Below, piece by piece: positions 34,725-43,363 of a stretch of 64,000 nucleotides of DNA. The notes under the pieces were generated by a model that was not told where the DNA came from, made no database searches, and saw only the letters and a program-made list of their open reading frames with translations. The stretch comes from Alicyclobacillus mali. GTDB taxonomy: Bacteria > Bacillota > Bacilli > Alicyclobacillales > Alicyclobacillaceae. The stretch lies in NCBI RefSeq assembly GCF_017329565.1, contig NZ_JAFMTT010000007.1; one strand, written 5' to 3'. The first letter of the stretch is position 1. Each line of letters begins with the position of its first letter. Made by a program: the position numbers and the translations under genes.

Positions 34725-36230
34725 ATGGAAAAAACGTTCATCCTCGCCTTTGATCAGGGTACAACCAGTTCCCGCGCAATTTTGTTCGATCGCGCCGGGC
34801 GCATTCACAGCGTCGCCCAGAAAGAGTTTACGCAGATCTATCCGAAGCCGGGATGGGTCGAACACGATCCCATGGAGATCTGGGGCACCCAGAGCGGCGT
34901 CGCGCGCGAGGTGCTTGAGAAGGCAGCTGTTTCTCCGCAGCAGGTGGCGGCCATTGGGATTACGAATCAGCGCGAGACCACCGTGGTATGGGAAAAGGAG
35001 ACCGGCAAACCCGTCTACAACGCCATCGTCTGGCAGGACCGCCGCACAGCCGATATTTGCGACCAACTGAAGGCGGCTGGGCACGCGGATTCCATCCGAG
35101 AGAAGACGGGGCTTGTCATCGATGCCTACTTCTCCGGCACGAAGATCAAGTGGATTCTCGATCACGTCGAAGGCGCTCGCGATCGCGCTGAACGCGGCGA
35201 ATTGCTCTTCGGCACTGTGGATACATGGCTCGTGTGGAATCTGACGCGCGGCAAGGTTCACGTGACGGATTACACGAACGCGTCTCGAACCATGCTCTTC
35301 AATATCCACACGCTCGACTGGGACGACGATCTCCTCAAGCTCCTCGGCATCCCGCGCGCCATGCTGCCCGAGGTACGGCCCTCCTCGTCTGTCTACGGCC
35401 ACACCGACGAGCACACGTTTGGCGGCGCAAACATCCCCATCGCCGGGATCGCTGGAGATCAACAGGCGGCGCTCTTTGGACAGACGTGCTTCGAACCGGG
35501 CATGGTGAAGAACACGTACGGCACGGGCTGCTTCATGCTTATGAATACGGGTGAAAAACCCGTGGCATCGCCGTCCGGGCTCTTGACGACCATCGCCTGG
35601 GGGCTCGATGACAAGGTCACGTATGCGCTCGAAGGAAGCGTCTTCATCGCGGGCGCGGCGATTCAGTGGCTGCGCGACGGGCTGCGCTTCTTCGACGCGG
35701 CGGCGGATTCGGAATACTTCGCGAGCAAGGTGGAGGACACAGGCGGCGTGTACGTCGTCCCGGCGTTCGCGGGGCTCGGTGCGCCGTACTGGGACATGTA
35801 CGCTCGCGGCGCCATCTTCGGCCTGACGCGCGGAACCAGCAAGGAGCACATCATCCGCGCTACGCTCGAGTCGCTCGCGTACCAGACGAAAGACATCCTC
35901 GACGCGATGCAGAGGGATTCCGGTATTGAACTCAAGTCGTTGCGGGTGGATGGCGGCGCGGTGGCGAACAACCTGCTCATGCAGTTCCAGGCGGACATTC
36001 TCGGCGTGCCGGTCGAGCGCCCGCAGATCACGGAGTCCACGGCGCTTGGCGCCGCATATCTCGCGGGGCTTGCCGTGGGATTCTGGACAAAAGACGAGAT
36101 CGCCCGAAGTGGAGACCTCGACCGCCGGTTCGACCCGCAGATGGACGCCGAAAACCGGGCGCGTCTGTATCGAGGATGGCAGCGCGCTGTCGAGCGCACG
36201 ATGGGCTGGGCGCAGGAGGACGATCACTAA
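34725..36230 (+). CDS. glpK: Glycerol kinase GlpK
   Basis: 501 residues from ATG 34725. FGGY-kinase signatures: FDQGTTSSRAILF (N-terminal phosphate loop), ITNQRETTVVWEK, WQDRRTADIC, GTVDTWLVWNLT and DGGAVANNLLMQFQADILG. His230 in TDEHTFGG aligns with the His phosphorylated by HPr in Gram-positive GlpK, so PTS control of activity is likely. It converts glycerol to glycerol-3-phosphate in the cytosol. Third-position GC is visibly higher than in glpF and dhaKLM. Confidence 0.96.
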   Translation: MEKTFILAFDQGTTSSRAILFDRAGRIHSVAQKEFTQIYPKPGWVEHDPMEIWGTQSGVAREVLEKAAVSPQQVAAIGITNQRETTVVWEKETGKPVYNAIVWQDRRTADICDQLKAAGHADSIREKTGLVIDAYFSGTKIKWILDHVEGARDRAERGELLFGTVDTWLVWNLTRGKVHVTDYTNASRTMLFNIHTLDWDDDLLKLLGIPRAMLPEVRPSSSVYGHTDEHTFGGANIPIAGIAGDQQAALFGQTCFEPGMVKNTYGTGCFMLMNTGEKPVASPSGLLTTIAWGLDDKVTYALEGSVFIAGAAIQWLRDGLRFFDAAADSEYFASKVEDTGGVYVVPAFAGLGAPYWDMYARGAIFGLTRGTSKEHIIRATLESLAYQTKDILDAMQRDSGIELKSLRVDGGAVANNLLMQFQADILGVPVERPQITESTALGAAYLAGLAVGFWTKDEIARSGDLDRRFDPQMDAENRARLYRGWQRAVERTMGWAQEDDH

Positions 36231-36316
36231 TCTCAGAGACCTTTTACCGTCGAGAGTTGAATTGCGATTGACGTCCGGTATGGGTGTCTGCAGGTTTCCC
36301 TTGGGGAGGTCTCATG

Positions 36317-37300
36317 ATGAATATCTTGCACCCGAATCCTGATAGGTTGGTAACTGACATGCTGGATGGCTTCGTTCGAAGCCATCCAGGTCTTGCTCGA
36401 CTGCCGGGTACTCAGGTTATTGTGAGATCGCAGCTCGACCAGAAGGTCGGACTGGTGTCGGGCGGAGGCAGTGGGCACGAACCAGCACATGCGGGCTATG
36501 TGGGATACGGCATGCTGGATGCGGCTGTCGCGGGACAGATTTTCACGTCACCGACGCCGAACGAAGTGTTAAACGCGATTCGCGCGGTGGATCGGGGTCT
36601 CGGCGTACTCTTGATCATTAAGAACTACACGGGCGACGTTATGAATTTTGAAATGGCGGCTGAACTTGCGCAGGACGAGGGAATTGCCGTCGAAAAGGTC
36701 ATTGTCGCGGACGACGTGGCCGTCGAGAATAGCACATTTACGATTGGACGACGGGGCGTTGCTGGGACGGTGTTTGTCCATAAAATAGCAGGCGCCAGTG
36801 CGCAGCGCGGTGACTCGCTTCAGGAAGTAAAACGCGTCGCTGACAAGGTGGCCGCTCGTGTCTTTAGCATGGGGCTGGCGCTTTCCCCATGCATACTACC
36901 TACGACGGGGAAGCCAAGTTTTGATCTGCCCGCGGGAGAGGTCGAAATCGGCATTGGCATACACGGGGAGCCGGGTGTGCGACGAGGCTCTATTGCGCCG
37001 CTCACAGAATTGGTGGATATGCTCATCGATCGCGTTGCCGCTGAATCTTCTCTTCAAAAGAGCGATGAAGTCGCGCTCATGATAAATGGCATGGGAGCTA
37101 CTCCGCTGGCGGAACTGGGGGTCTGCGCTCATCACGCGATGGCCCGCTTGGATCAGATCGGTGTGAAGATTCACAAGTCCCTCCTAGGCGAATATATGAC
37201 GTCCCTCAACATGGCGGGCTTTTCGATCACAGTGCTGAAATTGGATTCTGAGCTCAAATCTTTGCTTGATGAGCCGACACATGCACCTGCCTGGCGCTAG
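36317..37300 (+). CDS. dhaK: Dihydroxyacetone kinase subunit DhaK
   Basis: 327 residues from ATG 36317 (GGAGG 7 nt upstream). Substrate-binding subunit: GGGSGHEPAHAGYVGYGMLDAAV near residue 50 and catalytic His216 in GIGIHGEPG, which binds dihydroxyacetone covalently. With DhaL and DhaM it makes a PEP-dependent kinase producing dihydroxyacetone phosphate. A 28-nt perfect palindrome sits in codons 16-25. Order dhaK-dhaL-dhaM is complete. Confidence 0.95.
   Translation: MNILHPNPDRLVTDMLDGFVRSHPGLARLPGTQVIVRSQLDQKVGLVSGGGSGHEPAHAGYVGYGMLDAAVAGQIFTSPTPNEVLNAIRAVDRGLGVLLIIKNYTGDVMNFEMAAELAQDEGIAVEKVIVADDVAVENSTFTIGRRGVAGTVFVHKIAGASAQRGDSLQEVKRVADKVAARVFSMGLALSPCILPTTGKPSFDLPAGEVEIGIGIHGEPGVRRGSIAPLTELVDMLIDRVAAESSLQKSDEVALMINGMGATPLAELGVCAHHAMARLDQIGVKIHKSLLGEYMTSLNMAGFSITVLKLDSELKSLLDEPTHAPAWR
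36362..36389. repeat. Perfect 13-bp inverted repeat inside dhaK
   Basis: Arms CTGGATGGCTTCG (36362-36374) and CGAAGCCATCCAG (36377-36389) are separated by TT. The mRNA could form a 12-bp stem with a 4-nt loop only 45 nt after the start codon. No T run follows. Confidence 0.8.
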
Positions 37301-37312
37301 GGGGACAAGGGT

Positions 37313-37954
37313 ATGAATGTTGAACAGGTGAAGGCATGGTTACATGGCTACGAACAGCGGCTGAGCGAGGTTCAAGAGCTTTTAGACGAGCTTGACAACC
37401 GGATCGGAGATGGCGATCACGGTACGAACATGCTGCGCGGATTTCAAGTAGCATGCGCTCAGATGACGGAGGCAGCGACTCCTAGCGAGGCTGTCCACAA
37501 GCTTGCCATGGGACTGTTGTCAACCGTAGGTGGAGCGTCTGGGCCCTTGTACGCTACAGCGTTCTTGCGCATGTCACAAACATGGAGAGAGATGGAAGAA
37601 GTATCTCTCAAAGACCTGTCCGATGGCCTCAACGCAGCGCTCGCCGGCATTCAGCAGCGAGGATCTGCGAATGTCGGCGATAAGACGATGGTGGACGTTT
37701 GGGCACCCTCGGTCGAGTGCATATTGAGCGATCCGACAGAACGTGGACTACTCGAAGCCTCGCGCGTGGCGAGACAAGCGGCGCTCAACACGCGCCAACT
37801 GGTGGCTCGCCGCGGGCGAGCAAGTTATCTGGGCGACCGGAGTGTGGGAACATGTGATCCAGGAAGCGTGTCAAGCGCCATACTGTTTGAGTGCCTTGCC
37901 ATCACACTGGTCGAGGGCATGGAGGCAGGCCCATGGACGGCGCAGGTATTGTGA
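37313..37954 (+). CDS. dhaL: Dihydroxyacetone kinase ADP-binding subunit DhaL
   Basis: 213 residues. LDNRIGDGDHGTNMLRGF holds the Asp residues that coordinate the Mg-ADP, GDKTMVDVW is the second conserved block, and SYLGDRSVGTCDPGSVS the third. DhaL keeps a permanently bound ADP that is rephosphorylated by DhaM. It starts 13 nt after dhaK and overlaps dhaM by 22 nt. Confidence 0.95.
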   Translation: MNVEQVKAWLHGYEQRLSEVQELLDELDNRIGDGDHGTNMLRGFQVACAQMTEAATPSEAVHKLAMGLLSTVGGASGPLYATAFLRMSQTWREMEEVSLKDLSDGLNAALAGIQQRGSANVGDKTMVDVWAPSVECILSDPTERGLLEASRVARQAALNTRQLVARRGRASYLGDRSVGTCDPGSVSSAILFECLAITLVEGMEAGPWTAQVL

Positions 37955-38331
37955 TTGTCTCTCATAGTCATCACCTTTCCGTGGGGCTGGCGCAATTGTT
38001 GCACCAGTTAGCCCCAAACGTATGCGTTGCTGTAGCAGCAGCGTCAGACGACACATTGGGTACAAGTGCCGAGAGTATTCGCAAGGCCATCTTGGAAATG
38101 CATACGTCCCACGTTGTGCTTGTTCTGTTTGATTTGGGTAGCTCCCTGTTAAACGCGGAGATGGCGATCGAACTACTGGATCCTGATACTCAAGCCCGAG
38201 TTCATGTCGTGGACGCACCTATGGTTGAGGGAGCCGTGGCAGCGGCCGTCGCACTACAAAGTGGTCTTTCATGGCAAGCGGCGATTCGGGAAGCGGAAAA
38301 TGCGCGAATGACGCCTAAAATCGCGAAATGA
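37933..38331 (+). CDS. dhaM: PTS-dependent dihydroxyacetone kinase phosphotransferase DhaM
   Basis: 132 residues from ATG 37933 (GGAGG 7 nt upstream, inside dhaL). A single EIIA-mannose-like domain: IVIVSHSHHLSVGL with active His11, LFDLGSSLLNAEMAIELL, and MVEGAVAAAV. It is the short Gram-positive form without fused HPr or EI domains, so it needs HPr and enzyme I encoded elsewhere. Confidence 0.93.
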   Translation: MDGAGIVIVSHSHHLSVGLAQLLHQLAPNVCVAVAAASDDTLGTSAESIRKAILEMHTSHVVLVLFDLGSSLLNAEMAIELLDPDTQARVHVVDAPMVEGAVAAAVALQSGLSWQAAIREAENARMTPKIAK

Positions 38332-38456
38332 TGCCCGCTCATCGTTGGGGCGAAAGACCTCGATGGAGACGGGAGGGGTGATATGGATGTATGAGTGCAA
38401 TCTTCTGTTGTGCATGCTGGGGAGCACCCAGCCTGGATCCCCTCCCGCCCGGACGA

Positions 38457-38552
38457 TATAATAGACTTGACAAGTTCATCACGTATGGTTGAGACGATGA
38501 GAAAACCACAGGTCAGGTGCCTGAGAGGGCGCTTGGTTTGTGGTTTTTTCTC
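38457..38552 (+). promoter_or_regulatory. glpD: glpD promoter -10 and leader terminator (predicted GlpP target)
   Basis: TATAAT at 38457-38462 is a -10 without an obvious -35. The leader then has stem AAAACCACA (38502-38510)/TGTGGTTTT (38539-38547), running straight into TTTTTTCTC, with a 28-nt loop. It ends 28 nt before glpD. This matches the GlpP-controlled glpD leader terminator of Bacillus in position and form; the stem sequence differs from the glpF leader. Confidence 0.75.
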
Positions 38553-38580
38553 TTGTTCGGATGTAAAGGAGGCATACAAC

Positions 38581-40278
38581 ATGGCGGAGGTGCGGTTTTC
38601 AACAATGGCGAGATCGGCCATCAAGGCGGAGATGGCCGGCGAGCCGTTCGATGTACTCATCATCGGCGGTGGCATCACCGGAGCGGGCATCCTGCTCGAC
38701 GCGACGGCACGGGGCATGAAGGCGGCACTGGTCGAGATGCAGGACTTCGCCGCGGGCACGTCCAATCGGTCGACGAAGCTCGTGCACGGCGGCCTGAGGT
38801 ATCTGAAGCAGTTTGAGGTGGGACTCGTTGCAGAGGTCGGGAAGGAGCGCGCCATCGTCTACGAGAACGGCCCGCACATCACGACGCCCGTGTGGATGCT
38901 CTTGCCCATCATCGAGGGCGGCACGTACGGCTGGCTTGCGACGAGCGTGGGCATCTACGTGTACGACAAGCTCGCGGGCGTCAAGCGCTCCGAGCGGCGC
39001 AAGATGCTCACCGCCGAGCAGGCGCTCGCGATTGAGCCGCTGCTTCGCCGCGATGGCCTGAAGGGCGCGGGCTATTACGTAGAATACCGGACGGACGACG
39101 CCCGCCTCACGCTGGAGATTCTGAAAAAGGCGGTGGAGATGGGCGGAATTGCGCTCAACTACGCGAAGGCCACCGGTTTTCTCTACCATGAGGGTAGGGT
39201 CGCGGGGGCCGAAATCGAGGATGTGTTCACCGGCGAAACCTTCGTCGTTCGGGCGAAGAAGGTCGTCAACGCCACCGGTCCGTGGGTCGATGAGCTCCGG
39301 GAGAAGGACGGATCGAAGTCCGGCAAGACCCTGCATCACACCAAGGGCGTGCACATCGTGGTGGACGGGAAGCGGTTCCCGCTTCGAAATTCCGTGTACT
39401 TCGACGTGCCCGACGGGCGCATGGTCTTCGCCATTCCGCGCGACGGCAAGACCTACATCGGCACTACCGATACGGATTATCACGGCGATCTCGTCCATCC
39501 TCGCATGACACAGGCGGATCGCGACTATCTCATCGACTGCGTCAATTTCATGTTCCCAAACGTCAAGCTGACGGCCGAGGACATCGAGAGCAGTTGGGCG
39601 GGTGTTCGGCCGCTCATCCACGAGGAAGGCAAAGATCCGTCGGAGATCTCGCGCAAGGACGAGGTGTTCGTCTCGCCGTCCGGGCTCCTCACCATCGCGG
39701 GCGGCAAGCTCACCGGCTACCGCAAGATGGCGGAGAAGGTCGTTGACATGGTGGCGCGCGATCTCGGCCAAGCCGGTCGGAGCTTCAAACCGTGCAATAC
39801 GGACAAAATTCCCTATTCGGGCGGCGATTTTGGTGGATCGGACAAGATGCCGGCGTTTGTCGAGGATCGCGCGCAGCGCGGCGTGAAGCTCGGCCTGGCG
39901 GAGGAGGACGCGAGGCGCCTCGCCCGGCGCTATGGCACCAACGTGGATGTCGTTTTCAACCTGCTCGCGTCCGGGCGGGATCGCGCAGAGGCGTATGGGC
40001 TGAGGCCAGATGTGTATGCGGAATTGGCGTACGGCCTGCGGCACGAGATGGTGGCGACGCCGTCCGACTTCTTCATCCGAAGAACGGGCGCGCTCTACTT
40101 CGACATCGACTGGGTGAAGGAGAATCAGGACGCCGTCATCCGGTACATGGCGGCGGCTTGCGGCTGGAGCGAAGAAGAGACCGAGCGGCACGCGCGGGAA
40201 CTCGAGGCGCGCGTGATGGAGGCAACGGTGGTGGAGGAAGCCGATACAGGTCTGCCAGCGGGCATTGTCGGAGCTTAA
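38581..40278 (+). CDS. glpD: Aerobic glycerol-3-phosphate dehydrogenase GlpD
   Basis: 565 residues from ATG 38581 with AAGGAGG 9 nt upstream. FAD Rossmann motif DVLIIGGGITGAGILLDA (25-42), substrate-binding STKLVHGGLRYLKQFE and the C-terminal GlpD domain (RYGTNVDVVFNLLASG) are all present; length matches B. subtilis GlpD. A peripheral membrane enzyme, it oxidises glycerol-3-phosphate to dihydroxyacetone phosphate and passes electrons to menaquinone. It has its own promoter and leader and a terminator after it. Confidence 0.96.
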   Translation: MAEVRFSTMARSAIKAEMAGEPFDVLIIGGGITGAGILLDATARGMKAALVEMQDFAAGTSNRSTKLVHGGLRYLKQFEVGLVAEVGKERAIVYENGPHITTPVWMLLPIIEGGTYGWLATSVGIYVYDKLAGVKRSERRKMLTAEQALAIEPLLRRDGLKGAGYYVEYRTDDARLTLEILKKAVEMGGIALNYAKATGFLYHEGRVAGAEIEDVFTGETFVVRAKKVVNATGPWVDELREKDGSKSGKTLHHTKGVHIVVDGKRFPLRNSVYFDVPDGRMVFAIPRDGKTYIGTTDTDYHGDLVHPRMTQADRDYLIDCVNFMFPNVKLTAEDIESSWAGVRPLIHEEGKDPSEISRKDEVFVSPSGLLTIAGGKLTGYRKMAEKVVDMVARDLGQAGRSFKPCNTDKIPYSGGDFGGSDKMPAFVEDRAQRGVKLGLAEEDARRLARRYGTNVDVVFNLLASGRDRAEAYGLRPDVYAELAYGLRHEMVATPSDFFIRRTGALYFDIDWVKENQDAVIRYMAAACGWSEEETERHARELEARVMEATVVEEADTGLPAGIVGA

Positions 40279-40304
40279 GTCGTCAGTCTGAGCGCAGCCG
40301 CTTG

Positions 40305-40335
40305 GAGGCGTGGCTTGTAGGTCTGGCCACGCCTC
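40305..40335 (+). terminator. glpD terminator
   Basis: Perfect 10-bp stem GAGGCGTGGC/GCCACGCCTC with an 11-nt loop, followed by TCTCCTTGT. Located 27 nt after the glpD stop. Confidence 0.65.
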
Positions 40336-40472
40336 TCTCCTTGTACACACGTGCGTCTCCCGGACCTCAAACTTAACATTGCCCTCAACACTCCTTCACA
40401 AATCTCTCAGAAGCGCTACATACAACCCCTGTAGACTCTTTGATAACGACGTCATGACAAGGAGTGAGCTGT

Positions 40473-41576
40473 GTGAGAGGGCGTGTAACAAGGTGGATAG
40501 GTGCTGTCGGTGCACTGGTCGTTTTGGCTGGAGGAGGCGTGGTTCTAGCATCACAGGCTCATGCAGGTGGGAAAAGGCCAAGCTCGAGCACGAACAAAGG
40601 TGAAGCGGATGTCGGCGCCGCCCACGGACATGGCACGCTGGTGCTCTATGCAGCTGAGGGCTACGACGCGGCCATTGCCGCGGCTTTCCAAAAAGATACA
40701 GGAATCCGTGTCGAACTGACAGACAACTCCACAGGCCCGCTCATTGCACAGGCTGAAGCTCAAGCGAACAATCCACATTGGGATGTCATCTGGTTTGACG
40801 GCGACTCATCTGCGCAGGCCATGGACAATCAGGGGCTGTTGCTGCGCAACTGGACGCCCAACGATATTACCAATTATACGCCCCTCGGGAAATCTCTTTT
40901 GGCCCCCGATCATGCCTACTTTCCCACAGGCGTCACAGGCATGGGCGCCATCGGCTATAACCCACATGTCGTTCCAGCGAATGAAGTTCCAAGGACCTTG
41001 AACGACCTGTTGAAACCACAGTGGCGCGGCGCGATCGCGATGAACGATCCCGCCATTTCGGGTCCTGCGTACCCGCTCATAGCTGGTATCGTTCAGCAGG
41101 AAGGTGGCCTACAGCAGGGTGAGCGCTTCCTTGAGGCGCTCAAACAAAACGGGTTGCACGTGTACGCAACCAACAGTGTCACCATTGCAAGCGTTCTTTC
41201 CGGGCGCGAAAAGCTCGCCCTCGTTCAAGACTCCGCCCTCATCAATCAACGGGAGTCGGGTAAACCGCTCGCGATTGATTATCTTCAATCTGGAACCTTC
41301 ACCCTGCCGAGCGTGATTGCCATTGATGCCAAGGCGCCAGATATGGCGGCCGCAAAGAAGTTCGTGGAATGGGTGTTGACTCCGCAGGCCCAGGCCATCA
41401 TGCGTAATCCGAAAAACGGAGGCGGAGATTCCTACTTTGAGCCCGTAATTCGAGGCGTGCAACCTGATCCCGCAGCTGTGCGACCCGGAGTTCACTGGGT
41501 GAAGGTCAATCCTATCGTGGCGGCGAACGAGAAGAATTCGCTTGAGGAATGGTTCCATGATCACATTACGCTCTAA
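40473..41576 (+). CDS. ABC importer binding protein, AfuA/FbpA-like
   Basis: 367 residues from GTG 40473 (AAGGAG 8 nt upstream). Signal peptide ends near SQAHA, no lipobox Cys. The domain starts GTLVLYAAEGYDAAIAAAFQKDTGI and contains HWDVIWFDGDSSAQAMDNQGLL, as in extracellular proteins for ferric ion, 2-aminoethylphosphonate and hexose phosphates (SBP_bac_6/8). It follows glpD, so glycerol-3-phosphate or a related ester is one possible ligand; this is only context. The next gene overlaps by 20 nt. Confidence 0.82.
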   Translation: MRGRVTRWIGAVGALVVLAGGGVVLASQAHAGGKRPSSSTNKGEADVGAAHGHGTLVLYAAEGYDAAIAAAFQKDTGIRVELTDNSTGPLIAQAEAQANNPHWDVIWFDGDSSAQAMDNQGLLLRNWTPNDITNYTPLGKSLLAPDHAYFPTGVTGMGAIGYNPHVVPANEVPRTLNDLLKPQWRGAIAMNDPAISGPAYPLIAGIVQQEGGLQQGERFLEALKQNGLHVYATNSVTIASVLSGREKLALVQDSALINQRESGKPLAIDYLQSGTFTLPSVIAIDAKAPDMAAAKKFVEWVLTPQAQAIMRNPKNGGGDSYFEPVIRGVQPDPAAVRPGVHWVKVNPIVAANEKNSLEEWFHDHITL

Positions 41577-43359
41577 TTCGAGGAGGGGGCTGCAGCGAGG
41601 CTGGATGGGTCAGGCCGTTCTCATCGTTCTGGTTCTGTACCCTCTTTCCACCTTGTTGCTTCAAATCTTCTTTCCCAATGCCTTCGCGCCTCAGCCCAAC
41701 TGGCATTGGAGTTTTCACAGCTTGACGAACGTATTTTCCGATCCCGCCAATGTCCAGGCCCTCGTAGATTCTGCATGGATCGGAGCGGCTGCGTCCTGCT
41801 TGTCGGTTGCGGTCGGTTTCATCACTGCCATCGGGCGTTATGTCGCTGCAGGGTACGCGCGTCGACTCCTCGATACACTCGTCTGGTTTACACTCATTGC
41901 TCCTTCGTTCGTCATAGCGTCTGGCTGGGTAATGTTTCTGCAGACAGGTGGCGTGCTGCAACAGGGTCTGGGCTTGCCGGGGCAGGCGTTCAACTGGTTC
42001 TTTTCTCCGTTCGGTCTATTGTTGGTGATGTCGCTTCGTTATTATCCCTTTGCACACTTTGCGCTGGTTCAAGCCATTGAACATGTGGGGGATGAGTACG
42101 TTCGTGCAGCACGCATGGCAGGAGCCACTCCCCGCACTGCGTTTTGGGGTCTGTTTGTTCGCATGCTCACGCCTGGCTTGTTGGCGGGTGCTACCATTGC
42201 GTTCGCCGAGGGCTTTAGTGACTTCGGTCTAGCATCGGTTCTCACGCCAAACATGCAAATTCCGCTCATCTCCTACCAGATTTACTCAGCTTTGTTTGAA
42301 CTCCCGACGGATTTCTCCGCGGCGGCTTTGCTTTCAGCGCTCGTCATCCTCGTGACGGCAGGGGCGCTGGTCGCCCAGTTCAAGTGGTTGGATCGGCGAG
42401 GGTTCGACACATTGTCCGGATCTTCTACGGAACTTGGGTCATGGGTTCCAGGAAGGCGGTGGTGGAGATTAGGCGCCATGGCAGTCGTCACGCTCTCCCT
42501 TGTGTTGCCGCTTGCCTCGACACTGCTTGAGTCATTCTGGAAATCTGACACCGACGGATTTCATCGTGGCAACTGGACCTGGGCGAACTACGCGTATGCA
42601 TTACAGTCATCTCACGGCGACCTGACGGCGTTTGGTCGGACCGCCATCTATGCCTTGGTCACCGCCGTGATTGCCGCGGCACTTGGGCTCGTGCTGGGCT
42701 GGCAATTGATTGGGCGCCCCGGGAAACTGTCTCGCTGGATTGGACACTTGACCGTCGGGTCGGTGGCGATACCCGGAATCGTGCTTGGTGTGGCCTATGT
42801 GTTCGCCTGGAATGCCAGTTGGCTCGAGCCTCTGCACATGGTGTTGTATGGGACACCAATGTGTCTCCTCATGGCTTATATCGCCGGTCAGCTGCCGTAC
42901 GCCGTCCGACTGCAGATGAGTGCAATGGCACAAATTCCGCCAAATTTGCTGACGGCGGCGCAAATGCTGGGAGCTGGTCGGACTCGGATTCTGACGTCCA
43001 TTGTCATGCCGCTCGTATCCAGCACGTTTGCATCAAGCTTTCTCATCGCCCTCACCGGGGTGATGTTCGAGTTGCCGGTTGCGTCGATGTTGTATCCTCC
43101 CGGCCAGCCGCCCTTTTCGGTCCAAATTGATCACCTGTTTGCCGACTTTGAATGGGCGCCAGGATCGGCCCTCACTGTTCTGGGTATCGTGGCTGTAGGC
43201 GTGATGTATGGATTGGCGCGGGTATTCTTAACCTGGATTTTACCAGGCTCGACATCGTCCTCCGAAGGTTCCTCCGCGCCAGCTCCTTCGGCTTACGCCC
43301 ATGACAGGGATGAGGCAACCGATTTGTATGGGCTGCAACGGGAAGTTCTGGGGGGATGA
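41557..43359 (+). CDS. ABC importer permease, fused double domain (FbpB-like)
   Basis: 600 residues from ATG 41557 (GAGG 9 nt upstream, overlapping the preceding stop). Two BPD_transp_1 halves, each with about six helices. Coupling loops are seen as EYVRAARMAGATPRTAFWGLFVRMLTPGL in the first half and TAAQMLGAGRTRILTSIVMPLV in the second. It belongs with the flanking binding protein and ATPase. Confidence 0.87.
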   Translation: MITLRSNSRRGLQRGWMGQAVLIVLVLYPLSTLLLQIFFPNAFAPQPNWHWSFHSLTNVFSDPANVQALVDSAWIGAAASCLSVAVGFITAIGRYVAAGYARRLLDTLVWFTLIAPSFVIASGWVMFLQTGGVLQQGLGLPGQAFNWFFSPFGLLLVMSLRYYPFAHFALVQAIEHVGDEYVRAARMAGATPRTAFWGLFVRMLTPGLLAGATIAFAEGFSDFGLASVLTPNMQIPLISYQIYSALFELPTDFSAAALLSALVILVTAGALVAQFKWLDRRGFDTLSGSSTELGSWVPGRRWWRLGAMAVVTLSLVLPLASTLLESFWKSDTDGFHRGNWTWANYAYALQSSHGDLTAFGRTAIYALVTAVIAAALGLVLGWQLIGRPGKLSRWIGHLTVGSVAIPGIVLGVAYVFAWNASWLEPLHMVLYGTPMCLLMAYIAGQLPYAVRLQMSAMAQIPPNLLTAAQMLGAGRTRILTSIVMPLVSSTFASSFLIALTGVMFELPVASMLYPPGQPPFSVQIDHLFADFEWAPGSALTVLGIVAVGVMYGLARVFLTWILPGSTSSSEGSSAPAPSAYAHDRDEATDLYGLQREVLGG

Positions 43360-43363
43360 CGAC

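Noticed and set aside
38599..40350. 583-codon open frame opposite glpD
   Set aside because: Antisense shadow of a clear, conserved gene.
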